Assembly: GCF_001421165.1 (NCBI RefSeq)
Contig: NZ_LMKB01000004.1
Coordinates: 57,827 to 121,826 of the forward strand
Length of the DNA stretch: 64,000 bases
Origin: Frigoribacterium sp. Leaf8
GTDB lineage: Bacteria > Actinomycetota > Actinomycetes > Actinomycetales > Microbacteriaceae
Direction of reading: 5' to 3'
Positions 40,559 to 49,429 of this stretch are shown piece by piece (positions within the stretch are counted from its first letter, which is position 1; the number at the start of each line of letters is the position of its first letter). The translations under genes and the position numbers were made by a program. Below the pieces are notes generated by a model that was not told the origin of the DNA, ran no database searches, and saw only the letters and a program-made list of their open reading frames with translations.

Positions 40559-41785
40559 CTACGCCGCGACCCGCCGCCGCCGCTCCCGCCCGCGCATGAC
40601 CACGACGACCGCCACCATCGCCGCGAGCGCCAGCCCCACGATCGCCGGGGCCCCGACGTCGACGGCGCTCTCGAGCCCTCCGCGGGTCGCCTGCGCGCCG
40701 AGCCACAGGGCAGTCGCCCCCTGCACCAGGTAGGCGACGAGGTACACGGCCGACAGAGTCCCCGCCCGGTGGTGCTCCGGAGCGAACCGCGACACGATCC
40801 CCAGCCCCGACGCGAAGAAGAGGCTGTAGCCGACTCCCGACAGCACGCAGAACGCCAGGAACAGCCCCAACGACTGCTGCGCCGCGGCCAGCACCAGTGC
40901 CGTGAAGCTGAGCGCCGTCGCCCCCGCGGCCACGACGACGGCGACGACCACCGGGACGCGTCGTGACGCCAGCGCCACGACCGCGATGACCACCATCGAC
41001 AGGGCGATCACCGCGCCGGTGACGAACGCGTTGTCGCTGCCGATCAGCGTCACGCCGATCTCGGCACCGAGCGAGAGCACCACGGCCCCGAGAGCGTAGG
41101 AGGCGCTGACACAGACGGCTGCGGCGCCTACCGCCCCGAGGAGCGCGCGCGGCACGCTCGGCCACCGTGGCCTCCAGCGTCCGGCCAGCGCGTCCCGGTC
41201 CCGCGGCAGCCGCCAGACGAGGACGAGCACGCCCACCTCGACGACGAGGAGAACCCAGTACGTGAGGTGCAGCGGTTCGGGCGCGTACTGGACGGGCGCT
41301 CCGCCGAGCAGCGTCGCGAAGACGAGGCCCACGGCGGTGGAGGCGGTGCTGATGGCTCCGGTGCGCGCCGAGTTGACGGGACCGGCGATGTCGATCATCG
41401 CGGCGGTCGCGGGGCTGAGCGACAGGCCGACGCCGAGGCCCATGAACGCGCGGCCGACCAGCACCCAACCGACGTCCGGTGCCAGCGCGAACAGCAGCAC
41501 GCCGACGATCGACGCACTCACGCCGAGCAGGATGCTCGCCCGCCGACCGATCGTGTCGCTGAGGCTGCCGAAGACGAGCAGCACGACGACGAGGACGAGC
41601 GGGTAGACGGCGAAGATCGCGGTCGTGACGAACGGCGTCAGCTGCCAGTCGGTCGCGTAGAGCGGGTAGACCGGCGTCGCGGCGCCGCTCGTCCACAAGG
41701 CGAGGGCGAGGACGGAGGCGCAGGTCCAGAACGCGAGCCGGTCCGGCCCGTCGGGACGGACGGAGGCAGCGAGGTCACGGGGCAT
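40559..41785 (-). CDS. MFS-family efflux transporter
   Basis: 408 residues with twelve predicted membrane helices. FGSLSDTIGRRASILLGV is the loop 2-3 motif A and VGRAFMGLGVGLSLSPATAAMIDIAG the helix 4-5 region of drug:H+ antiporters. Divergent from a HxlR regulator with about 55 bp between starts, so probably regulated by it. Substrate unknown. Confidence 0.88.
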   Translation of the reverse strand: MPRDLAASVRPDGPDRLAFWTCASVLALALWTSGAATPVYPLYATDWQLTPFVTTAIFAVYPLVLVVVLLVFGSLSDTIGRRASILLGVSASIVGVLLFALAPDVGWVLVGRAFMGLGVGLSLSPATAAMIDIAGPVNSARTGAISTASTAVGLVFATLLGGAPVQYAPEPLHLTYWVLLVVEVGVLVLVWRLPRDRDALAGRWRPRWPSVPRALLGAVGAAAVCVSASYALGAVVLSLGAEIGVTLIGSDNAFVTGAVIALSMVVIAVVALASRRVPVVVAVVVAAGATALSFTALVLAAAQQSLGLFLAFCVLSGVGYSLFFASGLGIVSRFAPEHHRAGTLSAVYLVAYLVQGATALWLGAQATRGGLESAVDVGAPAIVGLALAAMVAVVVVMRGRERRRRVAA

Positions 41786-41799
41786 GACGGCGACGCTAG

Positions 41800-41834
41800 C
41801 ACCCTGGATACGAAAAGCCTATCGAGGTAGGGTG
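41800..41834. promoter_or_regulatory. Candidate HxlR operator/promoter between MFS and HxlR genes
   Basis: CACCCT (41800-41805) and AGGGTG (41829-41834) flank an AT-richer centre with GATA/TATC. It is the only such patch in the divergent gap and would overlap both promoters. The symmetry is weak. Confidence 0.4.
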
Positions 41835-41839
41835 TCGGC

Positions 41840-42292
41840 ATGGCTTCTCGTGGACCCCTGGACCCGCGCTGCGGCATCGCGCGCAGCCTCGACCTGCTCG
41901 GCGAGCGCTGGGCCCTGCTCGTGGTGCGGGAGGCACTGCTCGGGCACACCCGGTTCTCGCAGTTCCGGGCGCGGCTCGGCCTGTCGCCCGACGTGCTGAC
42001 GGCCCGGCTCGAGTCGCTCGTCGCGGCCGGCGTGCTCGAGCGCTCGACCTACCGGGAGGACGGGGCCCGTGAGCGCGTCGAGTACCTGCTGACCGAAGCC
42101 GGCCGCGACCTCTCCCCCGTGCTGGCCGCCCTCGCCGTCTGGGGCGACGAGCACGATCCGCACCCCGACGGCGCCGCACGCCGGTTCAGCGTCGCCGGCT
42201 CGGGCGAGCCCGTGCGGGTCGCGTTCGTCACGGGCGACGGGCACGTGGTCGAACCCGCCGACGTCGAGATGGTTCCGCGCGCGGGCGCTTAG
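41840..42292 (+). CDS. HxlR-family transcriptional regulator
   Basis: 150 residues. CGIARSLDLLGERWALLVVREALLGHTRFSQFRARLGLSPDVLTARLESLVAAGVLERSTY is a complete HxlR winged helix. Cys at residue 11 is at the place where redox- or electrophile-sensing members have their reactive cysteine. Probably controls the divergent MFS gene. Confidence 0.92.
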   Translation: MASRGPLDPRCGIARSLDLLGERWALLVVREALLGHTRFSQFRARLGLSPDVLTARLESLVAAGVLERSTYREDGARERVEYLLTEAGRDLSPVLAALAVWGDEHDPHPDGAARRFSVAGSGEPVRVAFVTGDGHVVEPADVEMVPRAGA

Positions 42293-42401
42293 GCCGCGCC
42301 TCCTCGGGTCCGCGGCCGTTGCCGCCGGCCCACATGCCTGCTTTCGCCCGGCTGTCGGTCCACCCGCCAACCCCGCAGCCCCGCCTGCGAGCCCGCCGGC
42401 C

Positions 42402-42459
42402 CGCCACGAAATAAACACCCCGCCACGGAATCGGATGGCGGTTTGTTCATCTCGTGGCG
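42402..42459. repeat. Intergenic palindromic element, CGCCACGA family
   Basis: CGCCACGA (42402-42409) / TCGTGGCG (42452-42459), with inner AAAC / GTTT and CCGCCA / TGGCGG. Same length and layout as 40051-40108. A motif copy at 42294 lies directly after the HxlR stop. Confidence 0.85.
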
Positions 42460-42480
42460 TGGTGCGGGGCGCGCGGACCC

Positions 42481-43047
42481 TCAGCCCGTGCTGTCGACCG
42501 CGCCGGGCTTGGCCGGTCGCGGGAAGGCCGCGCGCATGTGGTCGCTCGTGAGGAGGTCGCCGATGCCGATCATCAGCAGCGAGAAGACGATCTGTTCGAC
42601 GACCATCCACCCGGGGTAGAGCCCGGGGATGGTCGCGATGATCAGCGTCACGATCGGGAAGATGCGGCTGAACAGGCGGAGGCGCGAGTAGGCCCAGTAG
42701 TAGCCGAGCTGGGCGCGCCACGCGAAGACGTACAGCGAGGCGGTGATGAAGAGGACGACCGTGGAGCGGAACCACACGGCCCACGGGACGTGTTCGCCTC
42801 GGCTGGTGAGGACGGCGGCGATGAAGATGGCGGTGAGCCCGACGACGGTCTCGCCGAACAGGAGCCACCGGATGCCGACGAAGCTACGGACCGTGCGCGG
42901 GTGCCGCTGCATGTCCTCGTGGATGACGTAGCCCGAGTGACGCCCCCCGGCCAGCCGGTCGAGCTGCAGCCGCTGCCACACCCGGTCGGCCGCGGCCGAC
43001 AACCCCGCCCCCGAGGAGGCGCGGTGCCACAGCCCAGCGCCCGTCAC
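42481..43047 (-). CDS. Membrane protein of unknown function
   Basis: 188 residues. A polar 50-residue N-terminus (QLDRLAGGRHSGYVIHEDMQRHPRTVRSFVGIRW) is followed by four hydrophobic spans (about 58-80, 90-107, 128-146, 150-166). The first 30 residues include HRASSGAG from a motif copy (43015), so an internal start is possible. No family recognised. Confidence 0.6.
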   Translation of the reverse strand: MTGAGLWHRASSGAGLSAAADRVWQRLQLDRLAGGRHSGYVIHEDMQRHPRTVRSFVGIRWLLFGETVVGLTAIFIAAVLTSRGEHVPWAVWFRSTVVLFITASLYVFAWRAQLGYYWAYSRLRLFSRIFPIVTLIIATIPGLYPGWMVVEQIVFSLLMIGIGDLLTSDHMRAAFPRPAKPGAVDSTG

Positions 43048-43100
43048 CCTCGCACCCCGTCCGCTCGTCTCACGAACACCAATGGTGCCCTACTCCGCCC

Positions 43101-43676
43101 TCAGAAACGGCCACGCTTCGTCTGTCCGGGCTGAACTGTGAAGCACCAAGAACTTGCTGATACCTGCACCTTCGAGATGCCAGCCCAGACGCTGATGGAG
43201 TAGCGGGTACCGTCCTCCCCTCGGACGATGAGCCATTCGTCTTCGCCATCCGGTGAGAACTGCCGAGACGTCGTCAGCTCGCTGGACCCCTCGAGCTCTG
43301 CTTCGACCAGGCGGTAGTAGTCCTCCTGCGCCGGAACGGGCGAGTAACTGGCGGTCGTCGACCCCGTCCATTGGAACTGCCCGCCCGCACAAGACATCAG
43401 AACGCCGTTCGCCGACTCCTCGACGCTCCCTTCCACGACATCAGCCCCGACAGACACGAGGCGGCGCTGAACGACACGGATGTCTTGACGCAACTGTCCG
43501 AGATCGACTCGGTCAGATCCCTCTTCCATGTATCTCTCTCTCTTCGTGTCTTCGGTGCTAGGACTCGAGCAAGCACCAAGGTGTGTAAGGACGAGGGACA
43601 TCGCAGCCGCGACCAGCCAAGGTCGACGGGACGTTTTCCTAGTGAACATGCGAATGAACTTCATTCGTGAGGGCAT
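43101..43676 (-). CDS. Lipoprotein downstream of a WXG/alpha-beta-hydrolase pair
   Basis: 191 residues. Signal peptide (KTSRRPWLVAAAMSLVLTHLGAC) with Cys at about 36. The mature part has three further cysteines, no recognised domain and mixed alpha/beta character. Starts at 43676, 43664 or 43649 are all possible; the first overlaps the upstream stop by 38 bp. Close coupling to the secreted-effector-like gene suggests a functional partner, for example an immunity protein; inference only. Confidence 0.65.
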   Translation of the reverse strand: MPSRMKFIRMFTRKTSRRPWLVAAAMSLVLTHLGACSSPSTEDTKRERYMEEGSDRVDLGQLRQDIRVVQRRLVSVGADVVEGSVEESANGVLMSCAGGQFQWTGSTTASYSPVPAQEDYYRLVEAELEGSSELTTSRQFSPDGEDEWLIVRGEDGTRYSISVWAGISKVQVSASSWCFTVQPGQTKRGRF

Positions 43677-45432
43677 CTCTCACGGCGGCGTTGGCATCGC
43701 TGGACTCTGCAACGAGCGAATGATTGTCGTCCACCTTCGTGAGGGGCGTCAACGTGGCCAAGTCTCCGAATTTCAGGTCGTCGGGCCCCAGGTAGTACCC
43801 CTTGGAGTCGAACTCATCCGACCGGTTCGGGTTGCGCCCCTCCCAGACGCCCCCCGTTCGCTGAGCAGCCTGCAGGAAATCCCAGTAGCTGTAATCGGTG
43901 TAGGTCGTGTCGTCACGCGCCTGCCATTCGGGCGGCATGCCTGCGCCCGCGAGCGAGATGACCTTGTCGTACGTCGCACCCCGAACCTCGGCCGACGTGA
44001 TGTTCGCGAGTCCCCAGCTGTGGCCAATCGCGATGTCTCGATGGCCGGGCTTGGTCGAGACCGGATCGACGGCCAATCCTCGCTGGAAGTCGTACAGGGT
44101 CTTGCTGGACTTGCGAGCAAACTCGGGGTCGTTCGCCTCGGCGAAGGCCCCGACGAACTCGGCGGGGTTCTTGCCGCCCTCCGCCCCACCGGGAAAGAAC
44201 CCGTCCTTGAACACGAACGCGACCGTGGTCTTGCTGGCGTCGCTGTCGTGCAGCCACCGCGCCATTTGCTGCACGCTTTCGGGGTCCTGATAGAACGAGT
44301 CCATGTTCGTCAACGTCCCCGGCACGTAGGCCAGCACCGTCCTCGTCTGGTCGTTCCACTCGCCGATCATCTCGATGATTCGGCTCTTCGAGGGGTCGAA
44401 GAGATAAAGCTGCACGTGCGGTGGTTCCGCCACAGCGTCGGCGAGGTACGCGCGCTCGCGCGCCAGTGCGGCCAGCAGCTCATCGTCGCCGTGCAGCCCC
44501 CGCCGCCCGATCGGCCCCACCATCTCGTCGATCTCGGCCATCCGCCGCTTCGCGTTGAACACGTTCGCCGCGACCCGTACCGACGGCGGCAGACCGTCGA
44601 GGGCCCCGATGATCGCCGGAGCCCCTCGCACCAGTGCCACCTGCACCGCGGTCAGCCCATCAGCGTTACGCGCACCCTGCTGGCCGAGCTCGTCCCACCA
44701 GGCCCGCACCCGCTCGGGATCGGCCAGGAACGCCTCATCGACCAGTTCGGGGTGCTGCTCGAGCAGCATCGTCAGCTCGGTGGCCGAGAGCCCTGCCAGC
44801 AGCGCCAGCATTTCTTCTGACGACCCCGCGGCCAGGGCCTCCCCGGTGACCTGCGGCAGGGACCCCATCGCCTCGGGGCTCTCCAGCGCGGCGATGCACC
44901 GACGATCGGCCGCAGCCCGCTCTTCGACCAGGTCGGCCCACAAGCCCGCGACGACCTCGAGCTCGCGTTGCTCGTCGTCGATGCGACGCTGCAAGGTCGA
45001 CCGTTCACCCGAGCGGTACTCGGACTCCACGACGAGGCCGAACAGGTCGCCCTGTGCCGCCTCCTGCGCCTCGCGCATGACCGTCTTCAGCGCGACCCCC
45101 GTCGCGAGGATGTTCTGCTCGGCCATCGCGCGCCGCGCCTCCAGGGTCTGCTGCGACCCCTGGATCAACGACACGTCGACCGCGTAGGCCTCGAGCGCCG
45201 CCGCGTGGTGCTCGAGGCCTCGAGCCACAGCAGTCACCTCGGCGGACACGTCCGTCATGGACGCGACGAACTGCTCGCCCGAGCGTCCCCGCCAGCACTC
45301 GGCACCCCAGCTCGCCGCCTCGGCCAACCGGTAGGCCGCCACCTCGAGATCGTCGACCTCGGTCCGCCTCGTCGTCGCGAGCTGCCGGATGCCCTCGACC
45401 GAACCGACCCCCGGGTCGTCGTCAACACTCAC
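43639..45432 (-). CDS. WXG100-like N-terminus fused to DUF1023-type alpha/beta-hydrolase
   Basis: About 597 residues from a GTG overlapping the previous stop. Residues 15-80 (DLEVAAYRLAEAASWGAECWRGRSGEQFVASM) form a helical WXG100/ESX-like module with a W-x-G turn. A long helical stretch follows. The C-terminal part carries IAIGHSWGLANITSA, the nucleophile elbow (Ser) of the DUF1023 alpha/beta-hydrolase family, with VLAYVPGTLTNMDSF as its first strand. No signal peptide, as expected for type VII secretion substrates. Some key catalytic residues (acid, His) are not certain. Confidence 0.75.
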   Translation of the reverse strand: MSVDDDPGVGSVEGIRQLATTRRTEVDDLEVAAYRLAEAASWGAECWRGRSGEQFVASMTDVSAEVTAVARGLEHHAAALEAYAVDVSLIQGSQQTLEARRAMAEQNILATGVALKTVMREAQEAAQGDLFGLVVESEYRSGERSTLQRRIDDEQRELEVVAGLWADLVEERAAADRRCIAALESPEAMGSLPQVTGEALAAGSSEEMLALLAGLSATELTMLLEQHPELVDEAFLADPERVRAWWDELGQQGARNADGLTAVQVALVRGAPAIIGALDGLPPSVRVAANVFNAKRRMAEIDEMVGPIGRRGLHGDDELLAALARERAYLADAVAEPPHVQLYLFDPSKSRIIEMIGEWNDQTRTVLAYVPGTLTNMDSFYQDPESVQQMARWLHDSDASKTTVAFVFKDGFFPGGAEGGKNPAEFVGAFAEANDPEFARKSSKTLYDFQRGLAVDPVSTKPGHRDIAIGHSWGLANITSAEVRGATYDKVISLAGAGMPPEWQARDDTTYTDYSYWDFLQAAQRTGGVWEGRNPNRSDEFDSKGYYLGPDDLKFGDLATLTPLTKVDDNHSLVAESSDANAAVRDALTNEVHSHVH

Positions 45433-45737
45433 TTGGACCCCACCCCGGCCAGGTCGTCCACCGGCAAGCCGGCGGCGAGCCGCGACTCCACCTGTTCGAA
45501 CTCGCGCACGAACGTCGTCGTGAAGTCGCCCACCGCCTGGATCGCCTCGACGGCCAACCCCGCCCGTCTCACCAGCTGCCCCGTCGCCTCGTCGAGGACA
45601 CCCGCCACGCTCGGTGAACCGACGTCGGCCACCGACCCGAGCGTCAGCGTCGCCGACACCTCGGCGTCGACGGCCGCCGTCGACACCCGCCACGCAACCG
45701 ACGTCAGCGTCTTCTCGTCCACCACCAGGTCTGCCAT
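45429..45737 (-). CDS. Small WXG100-like helical protein
   Basis: 102 residues, all helical with no cysteines; heptad-like pattern LTSVAWRVSTAAVDAEVS ... VRRAGLAVEAIQAVGDFTTTFVREFEQVESRL resembles ESX-type partner proteins. ATG at 45737 follows GGAGGGCGAGGG. Its stop overlaps the next gene (GTGA), so it should pair with that protein's N-terminal helical module. Confidence 0.65.
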   Translation of the reverse strand: MADLVVDEKTLTSVAWRVSTAAVDAEVSATLTLGSVADVGSPSVAGVLDEATGQLVRRAGLAVEAIQAVGDFTTTFVREFEQVESRLAAGLPVDDLAGVGSK

Positions 45738-45803
45738 GCACCCTCGCCCTCCATCATGCGACATTCACATATCGCTGCCGATGGGAGCCACCCTAGCAAT
45801 GCA

Positions 45804-45841
45804 GAACGCCCGGTGTGGAAACGATCCACAACCGGGCGTTC
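45804..45841 (-). terminator. Stem-loop terminator after der
   Basis: GAACGCCCGGT (45804-45814) and ACCGGGCGTTC (45831-45841) form an 11-bp stem, extended by GTGG / CCAC. It lies between der and the WXG operon on the same strand and should end the housekeeping transcript. Confidence 0.75.
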
Positions 45842-45902
45842 AGTCCACAGGCGGGCCTGAGGGCGGTACCGATCCGTCGACGGGACGGGCACGGGAGAAG
45901 GA

Positions 45903-47411
45903 CTACGGGCGCTTGCGCTTCTCGCGGACGCGCATGTTGACCGTGATGGGCGTCCCCTCGAAGCCGAAGATCTCGCGCAGGCGTCGCGTGATGAAGCGAC
46001 GGTACTGCGGGTCGAGGAACCCGGTCGTGAAGAGCACGAAGGTCGGCGGGCGGTTCGCGGCCTGCGTCCCGAACAGGATGCGCGGCTGTTTGCCGGACCG
46101 CAGCGGGTGCGGGTGCTCGGCGACGAGCTCGGCGAGCAGTGCGTTGAACTTGCCGGTCGGGATGCGGGTGTCCCACGACTCGAGCGCCAGCTCGAGGGCG
46201 GGCACGAGCTTCTCGAGGTGACGACCCGTGCGGGCCGAGATGTTCACGCGCGGGGCCCACGACACGTGGTCGAGGTCCTGCTCGATCTCGCGCTCGAGGT
46301 AGCGGCGACGGTCGTCGTCCAGCAGGTCCCACTTGTTGAAGGCGAGCACGAGCGCGCGACCCGACTCGAGCACGAGGTCGATGATGCGCAGGTCCTGCGT
46401 CGAGATCTGCTCCGTGACGTCGATCACGACGACCGCGACCTCGGCCTTCTCAAGCGCGGCCGAGGTGCGCAGCGACGCGTAGAAGTCGGCGCCCTGCTGC
46501 AGGTGGACGCGCTTGCGGATGCCTGCGGTGTCGACGAAGGTCCACACGCGACCGGCGATCTCGACCTGCTCGTCGACGGGGTCACGGGTCGTGCCGGCGA
46601 GCTCGTTGACGACGACGCGCTCTTCGCCCGCGGCCTTGTTCAGCAGCGAGCTCTTGCCGACGTTCGGTCGACCGAGGATCGCGACGCGACGAGGGCCGCC
46701 GATCTCTTGCTTGGCCACGGTCGAGACCGCGGGCAGCTTGGTCATGCACAGGTCGAGCAGGTCGGCGACGTTGCGACCGTGCAGCGCCGACGCGGGGAAG
46801 GGCTCGCCCAGCCCCAGCGACCACAGTGACGCGGCTTCGAGGTCTTTCCGGGCGTCGTCGCTCTTGTTGGCGACGAGGATGACCGGCTTGTGCGAGGCAC
46901 GGAGCATCCGCACGACGGCCTCGTCGGTGGCGGTCGCCCCGACGTTGACGTCGACGACGAACAGCACGGCGTCGGCCAGGTCGACCGCGATCTCGGCCTG
47001 CATCGCGACCGAGCGGTCGATGCCGATCGCGTCGGGCTCCCATCCGCCGGTGTCGACGAGCGTGAAGCGGCGTCCGCCCCATTCGGCCTTGTACGAGACG
47101 CGATCGCGCGTGACGCCGGGCTTGTCCTCGACGACGGCCTCGCGCCTCCCGAGGATGCGGTTGACCATGGCGCTCTTGCCGACGTTCGGTCGGCCGACGA
47201 TCGCCAGCACCGGCAGGGCCGGGGCGTAGGTGAGTGCGTCGGGGTCCCAGTCGGCCCCCTCGAGGACGTCGATGTCGCCCTCGTCGAGGTCGTAGTCGGT
47301 CAGGCCGGCGCGGAGGGCTCGGGCGCGCTGGTCGGCGTCCTCGTCGGGCATCGTCTGGATGCGGTCGACCATCTGCTCGTCGAGCTCGGGGTACTTGTCG
47401 TCGTCTGCCAT
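45903..47411 (-). CDS. der: Ribosome-assembly GTPase Der (EngA)
   Basis: 502 residues. Two GTPase domains in tandem, each with GRPNVGKS (about 76-83 and 249-256), DTGGW/DTAGI switch II and NKSD/NKWD specificity motifs, then a KH-like C-terminus. This tandem layout is unique to Der, which acts in 50S subunit maturation. The first 65 residues are an acidic actinobacterial extension. ATG has AAGGAAG upstream. It ends the operon with cmk and tyrA. Confidence 0.97.
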   Translation of the reverse strand: MADDDKYPELDEQMVDRIQTMPDEDADQRARALRAGLTDYDLDEGDIDVLEGADWDPDALTYAPALPVLAIVGRPNVGKSAMVNRILGRREAVVEDKPGVTRDRVSYKAEWGGRRFTLVDTGGWEPDAIGIDRSVAMQAEIAVDLADAVLFVVDVNVGATATDEAVVRMLRASHKPVILVANKSDDARKDLEAASLWSLGLGEPFPASALHGRNVADLLDLCMTKLPAVSTVAKQEIGGPRRVAILGRPNVGKSSLLNKAAGEERVVVNELAGTTRDPVDEQVEIAGRVWTFVDTAGIRKRVHLQQGADFYASLRTSAALEKAEVAVVVIDVTEQISTQDLRIIDLVLESGRALVLAFNKWDLLDDDRRRYLEREIEQDLDHVSWAPRVNISARTGRHLEKLVPALELALESWDTRIPTGKFNALLAELVAEHPHPLRSGKQPRILFGTQAANRPPTFVLFTTGFLDPQYRRFITRRLREIFGFEGTPITVNMRVREKRKRP

Positions 47412-47420
47412 GGGGCTTCC

Positions 47421-48236
47421 TTAAGAAATGGGGGTGCTCGCTCGCACGAGCTCGACCACGGCCTGCACGGTCTGGTCGAAGTCGAGTTGGGTGGAGTCGA
47501 CGGTGGAGACGCCGGGTGCGGCGGTCATGAAGTCGACGACCTTGCTGTCGAGCCGGTCGCGGGTCGAGAGCTGCCGAGCTGTCTCTTCGGCACTCTGCCC
47601 GGTCACCTCGGCCGAACGCCTGGCCATTCTAGCGGCTTCGCTCGCGGTCAACAGGATTCTGACCTGGGCATCCGGTGCGACGACGGTCGTGATGTCGCGC
47701 CCCTCGGTGACGATGCCCGGCTTGTCCGTCGACGCGATGATGCGGCGGAACAGGTCGACCATGAACCGGCGGACCTCGGGCAGCTTGGCCACGTGGCTGA
47801 CGGCCGTCGTCACGCGTGGCGTGCGGATCTCGTCGGTGACGTCGCGACCACCGATCGTCACCGAGGAGGCGCGGGCCGGGTCGATCCCGATCGCGTAGTG
47901 GAACGTCGGCAGCGTCGCGATGACGGCCTCGGCGTCGTCGAGGTCGACGCCGCTGTCGAGCGCGTGCAGGGCGAAGGCCCGGTAGGCCGCCCCGGTGTCC
48001 TGGTAGTCGAAGCCGAGGGAAGCTGCGGAGGCGCGGCTGACGCTCGACTTGCCGCTCCCGGCCGGTCCGTCGACGGCCACGACGACGTGGCGGTGCACGG
48101 CCTCGGCGGTCTCGGCCCGCAACTCTTCGACGTGGGCCTCGCCGGCGGGACCCCCGACGCCGTGATCACCCGGCGAGCGCTCGGGGTCGACGTCCGACGA
48201 GCCGACGGGGCTCGTGCCGCCCAGGTCGCCGCTCAC
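47421..48236 (-). CDS. cmk: Cytidylate kinase
   Basis: 271 residues from a GTG overlapping the tyrA stop. [17 protein letters not shown] is the P-loop; [22 protein letters not shown] and [13 protein letters not shown] are typical Cmk elements. It converts CMP/dCMP to the diphosphates. The first 40 residues are an extension rich in Gly/Pro. Two dispersed-motif copies fall inside conserved parts: SRASAASLG next to the P-loop, and [14 protein letters not shown]. Its neighbours tyrA and der are usual. Confidence 0.95.
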   Translation of the reverse strand: MSGDLGGTSPVGSSDVDPERSPGDHGVGGPAGEAHVEELRAETAEAVHRHVVVAVDGPAGSGKSSVSRASAASLGFDYQDTGAAYRAFALHALDSGVDLDDAEAVIATLPTFHYAIGIDPARASSVTIGGRDVTDEIRTPRVTTAVSHVAKLPEVRRFMVDLFRRIIASTDKPGIVTEGRDITTVVAPDAQVRILLTASEAARMARRSAEVTGQSAEETARQLSTRDRLDSKVVDFMTAAPGVSTVDSTQLDFDQTVQAVVELVRASTPIS

Positions 48237-49429
48237 GCGAACGCCCCCACGACGGTCCAACCCCGGGTCTCGAGTTCGGTAACGAGTCGGTCTTCTTGTT
48301 CGGGCACGATCGATACCTCCGCGAGTCCTACCTGCGCGCCCGGCGAGTGCTCGAGCCGCAGATCTTCCAGGTTGACGCCGATCTCACCGATCTCGGTGAG
48401 CAGGCGGGCCAGTTGCCCGGGAGTGTCGTCGACCATGACGATCACCGAGCTGAACTGGGTCTGTTGCCCGTGCTTGCCGGGCAGACGGGCGACGCCGACG
48501 TTGCCGGCGCCGATGCTCTCGGCGACGGCGCGGCGACTGCCCGGCGCGTCGGGTGCCTCGAGGGCCTCGACGACGCGGTCGAGGTCGGCGCGCAGGTCGC
48601 GCAACACGACGGCCACGCGGGAGGCGTTCGCCCCCAGGATCTGCGTCCAGAGCGCCGGGTCGCTGCTCGCGACCCGCGTGACGTCCCGGACGCCCTGACC
48701 GGCGAGGCCGAGCGAGGCGTCGGGTGCGTCGCGCAGACGCGTCGCCATGAGGGAGGCGACGACCTGCGGCGCGTGGCTGACGAGGGCGACGCCGGCGTCG
48801 TGTTCCTCCGGCGTCATCTCGATCGGGGTCGCTCCGAGGTCGAGCGCCAGGTCTTCGACGGCGGCCGCCCGACGGTACGTGATGTCGTCGTGCCCCGCGA
48901 TGACCCAGGGGCGGCCGACGAAGAGGTCGGCGCGAGCCGAGACGGCTCCCCCGCGTTCGCGGCCGGCCATGGGATGCGAGCCGATGTACCGCGACACGTC
49001 GGCGCCGCGCGCACGCAACTCGGCGAGCGGGGCGACCTTGACCGATGCGACGTCGGTCACGAGCGCCTGGGGCCAGGCGTCGAGTTCGCGCGCGACGATG
49101 TCGCTGGTGACGTCGGGCGGCACGGCGACGACGACGAGCCCGGGGGCGTCGCCGTCGGCCGGGGGCCGCCCGGCGCCGTAGTCGACGGCGAGGCTGCGCG
49201 CCGCCGGTGACACGTCGTCGAGGATCACGTCGACGCCGTGCTGGCGCAGACGCAGACCGATGCTGGCACCGAGCAGACCCGAACCGACGATGCGCACCTG
49301 GCCTGCCAGCCGGCGGCTGCCCGCCGTCAGCACGCCGACCGTCGAAGGGTCGGCCGACGGTGCGTGAGCGAGGAGCGCGTCAGACCCGAAGGCGTCGTCG
49401 GACGAGGAGGCGCGGTGCGCGTCGGTCAC
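48233..49429 (-). CDS. tyrA: Prephenate dehydrogenase with ACT domain
   Basis: 398 residues from a GTG overlapping the rluB stop. After a 40-residue leader ([10 protein letters not shown] from a motif copy) comes [17 protein letters not shown], the NAD-binding G-x-G-x-x-G, then [20 protein letters not shown] (substrate loop with catalytic His) and [13 protein letters not shown]. The last 75 residues ([31 protein letters not shown]) are an ACT domain for feedback by tyrosine. Confidence 0.95.
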   Translation of the reverse strand: MTDAHRASSSDDAFGSDALLAHAPSADPSTVGVLTAGSRRLAGQVRIVGSGLLGASIGLRLRQHGVDVILDDVSPAARSLAVDYGAGRPPADGDAPGLVVVAVPPDVTSDIVARELDAWPQALVTDVASVKVAPLAELRARGADVSRYIGSHPMAGRERGGAVSARADLFVGRPWVIAGHDDITYRRAAAVEDLALDLGATPIEMTPEEHDAGVALVSHAPQVVASLMATRLRDAPDASLGLAGQGVRDVTRVASSDPALWTQILGANASRVAVVLRDLRADLDRVVEALEAPDAPGSRRAVAESIGAGNVGVARLPGKHGQQTQFSSVIVMVDDTPGQLARLLTEIGEIGVNLEDLRLEHSPGAQVGLAEVSIVPEQEDRLVTELETRGWTVVGAFA

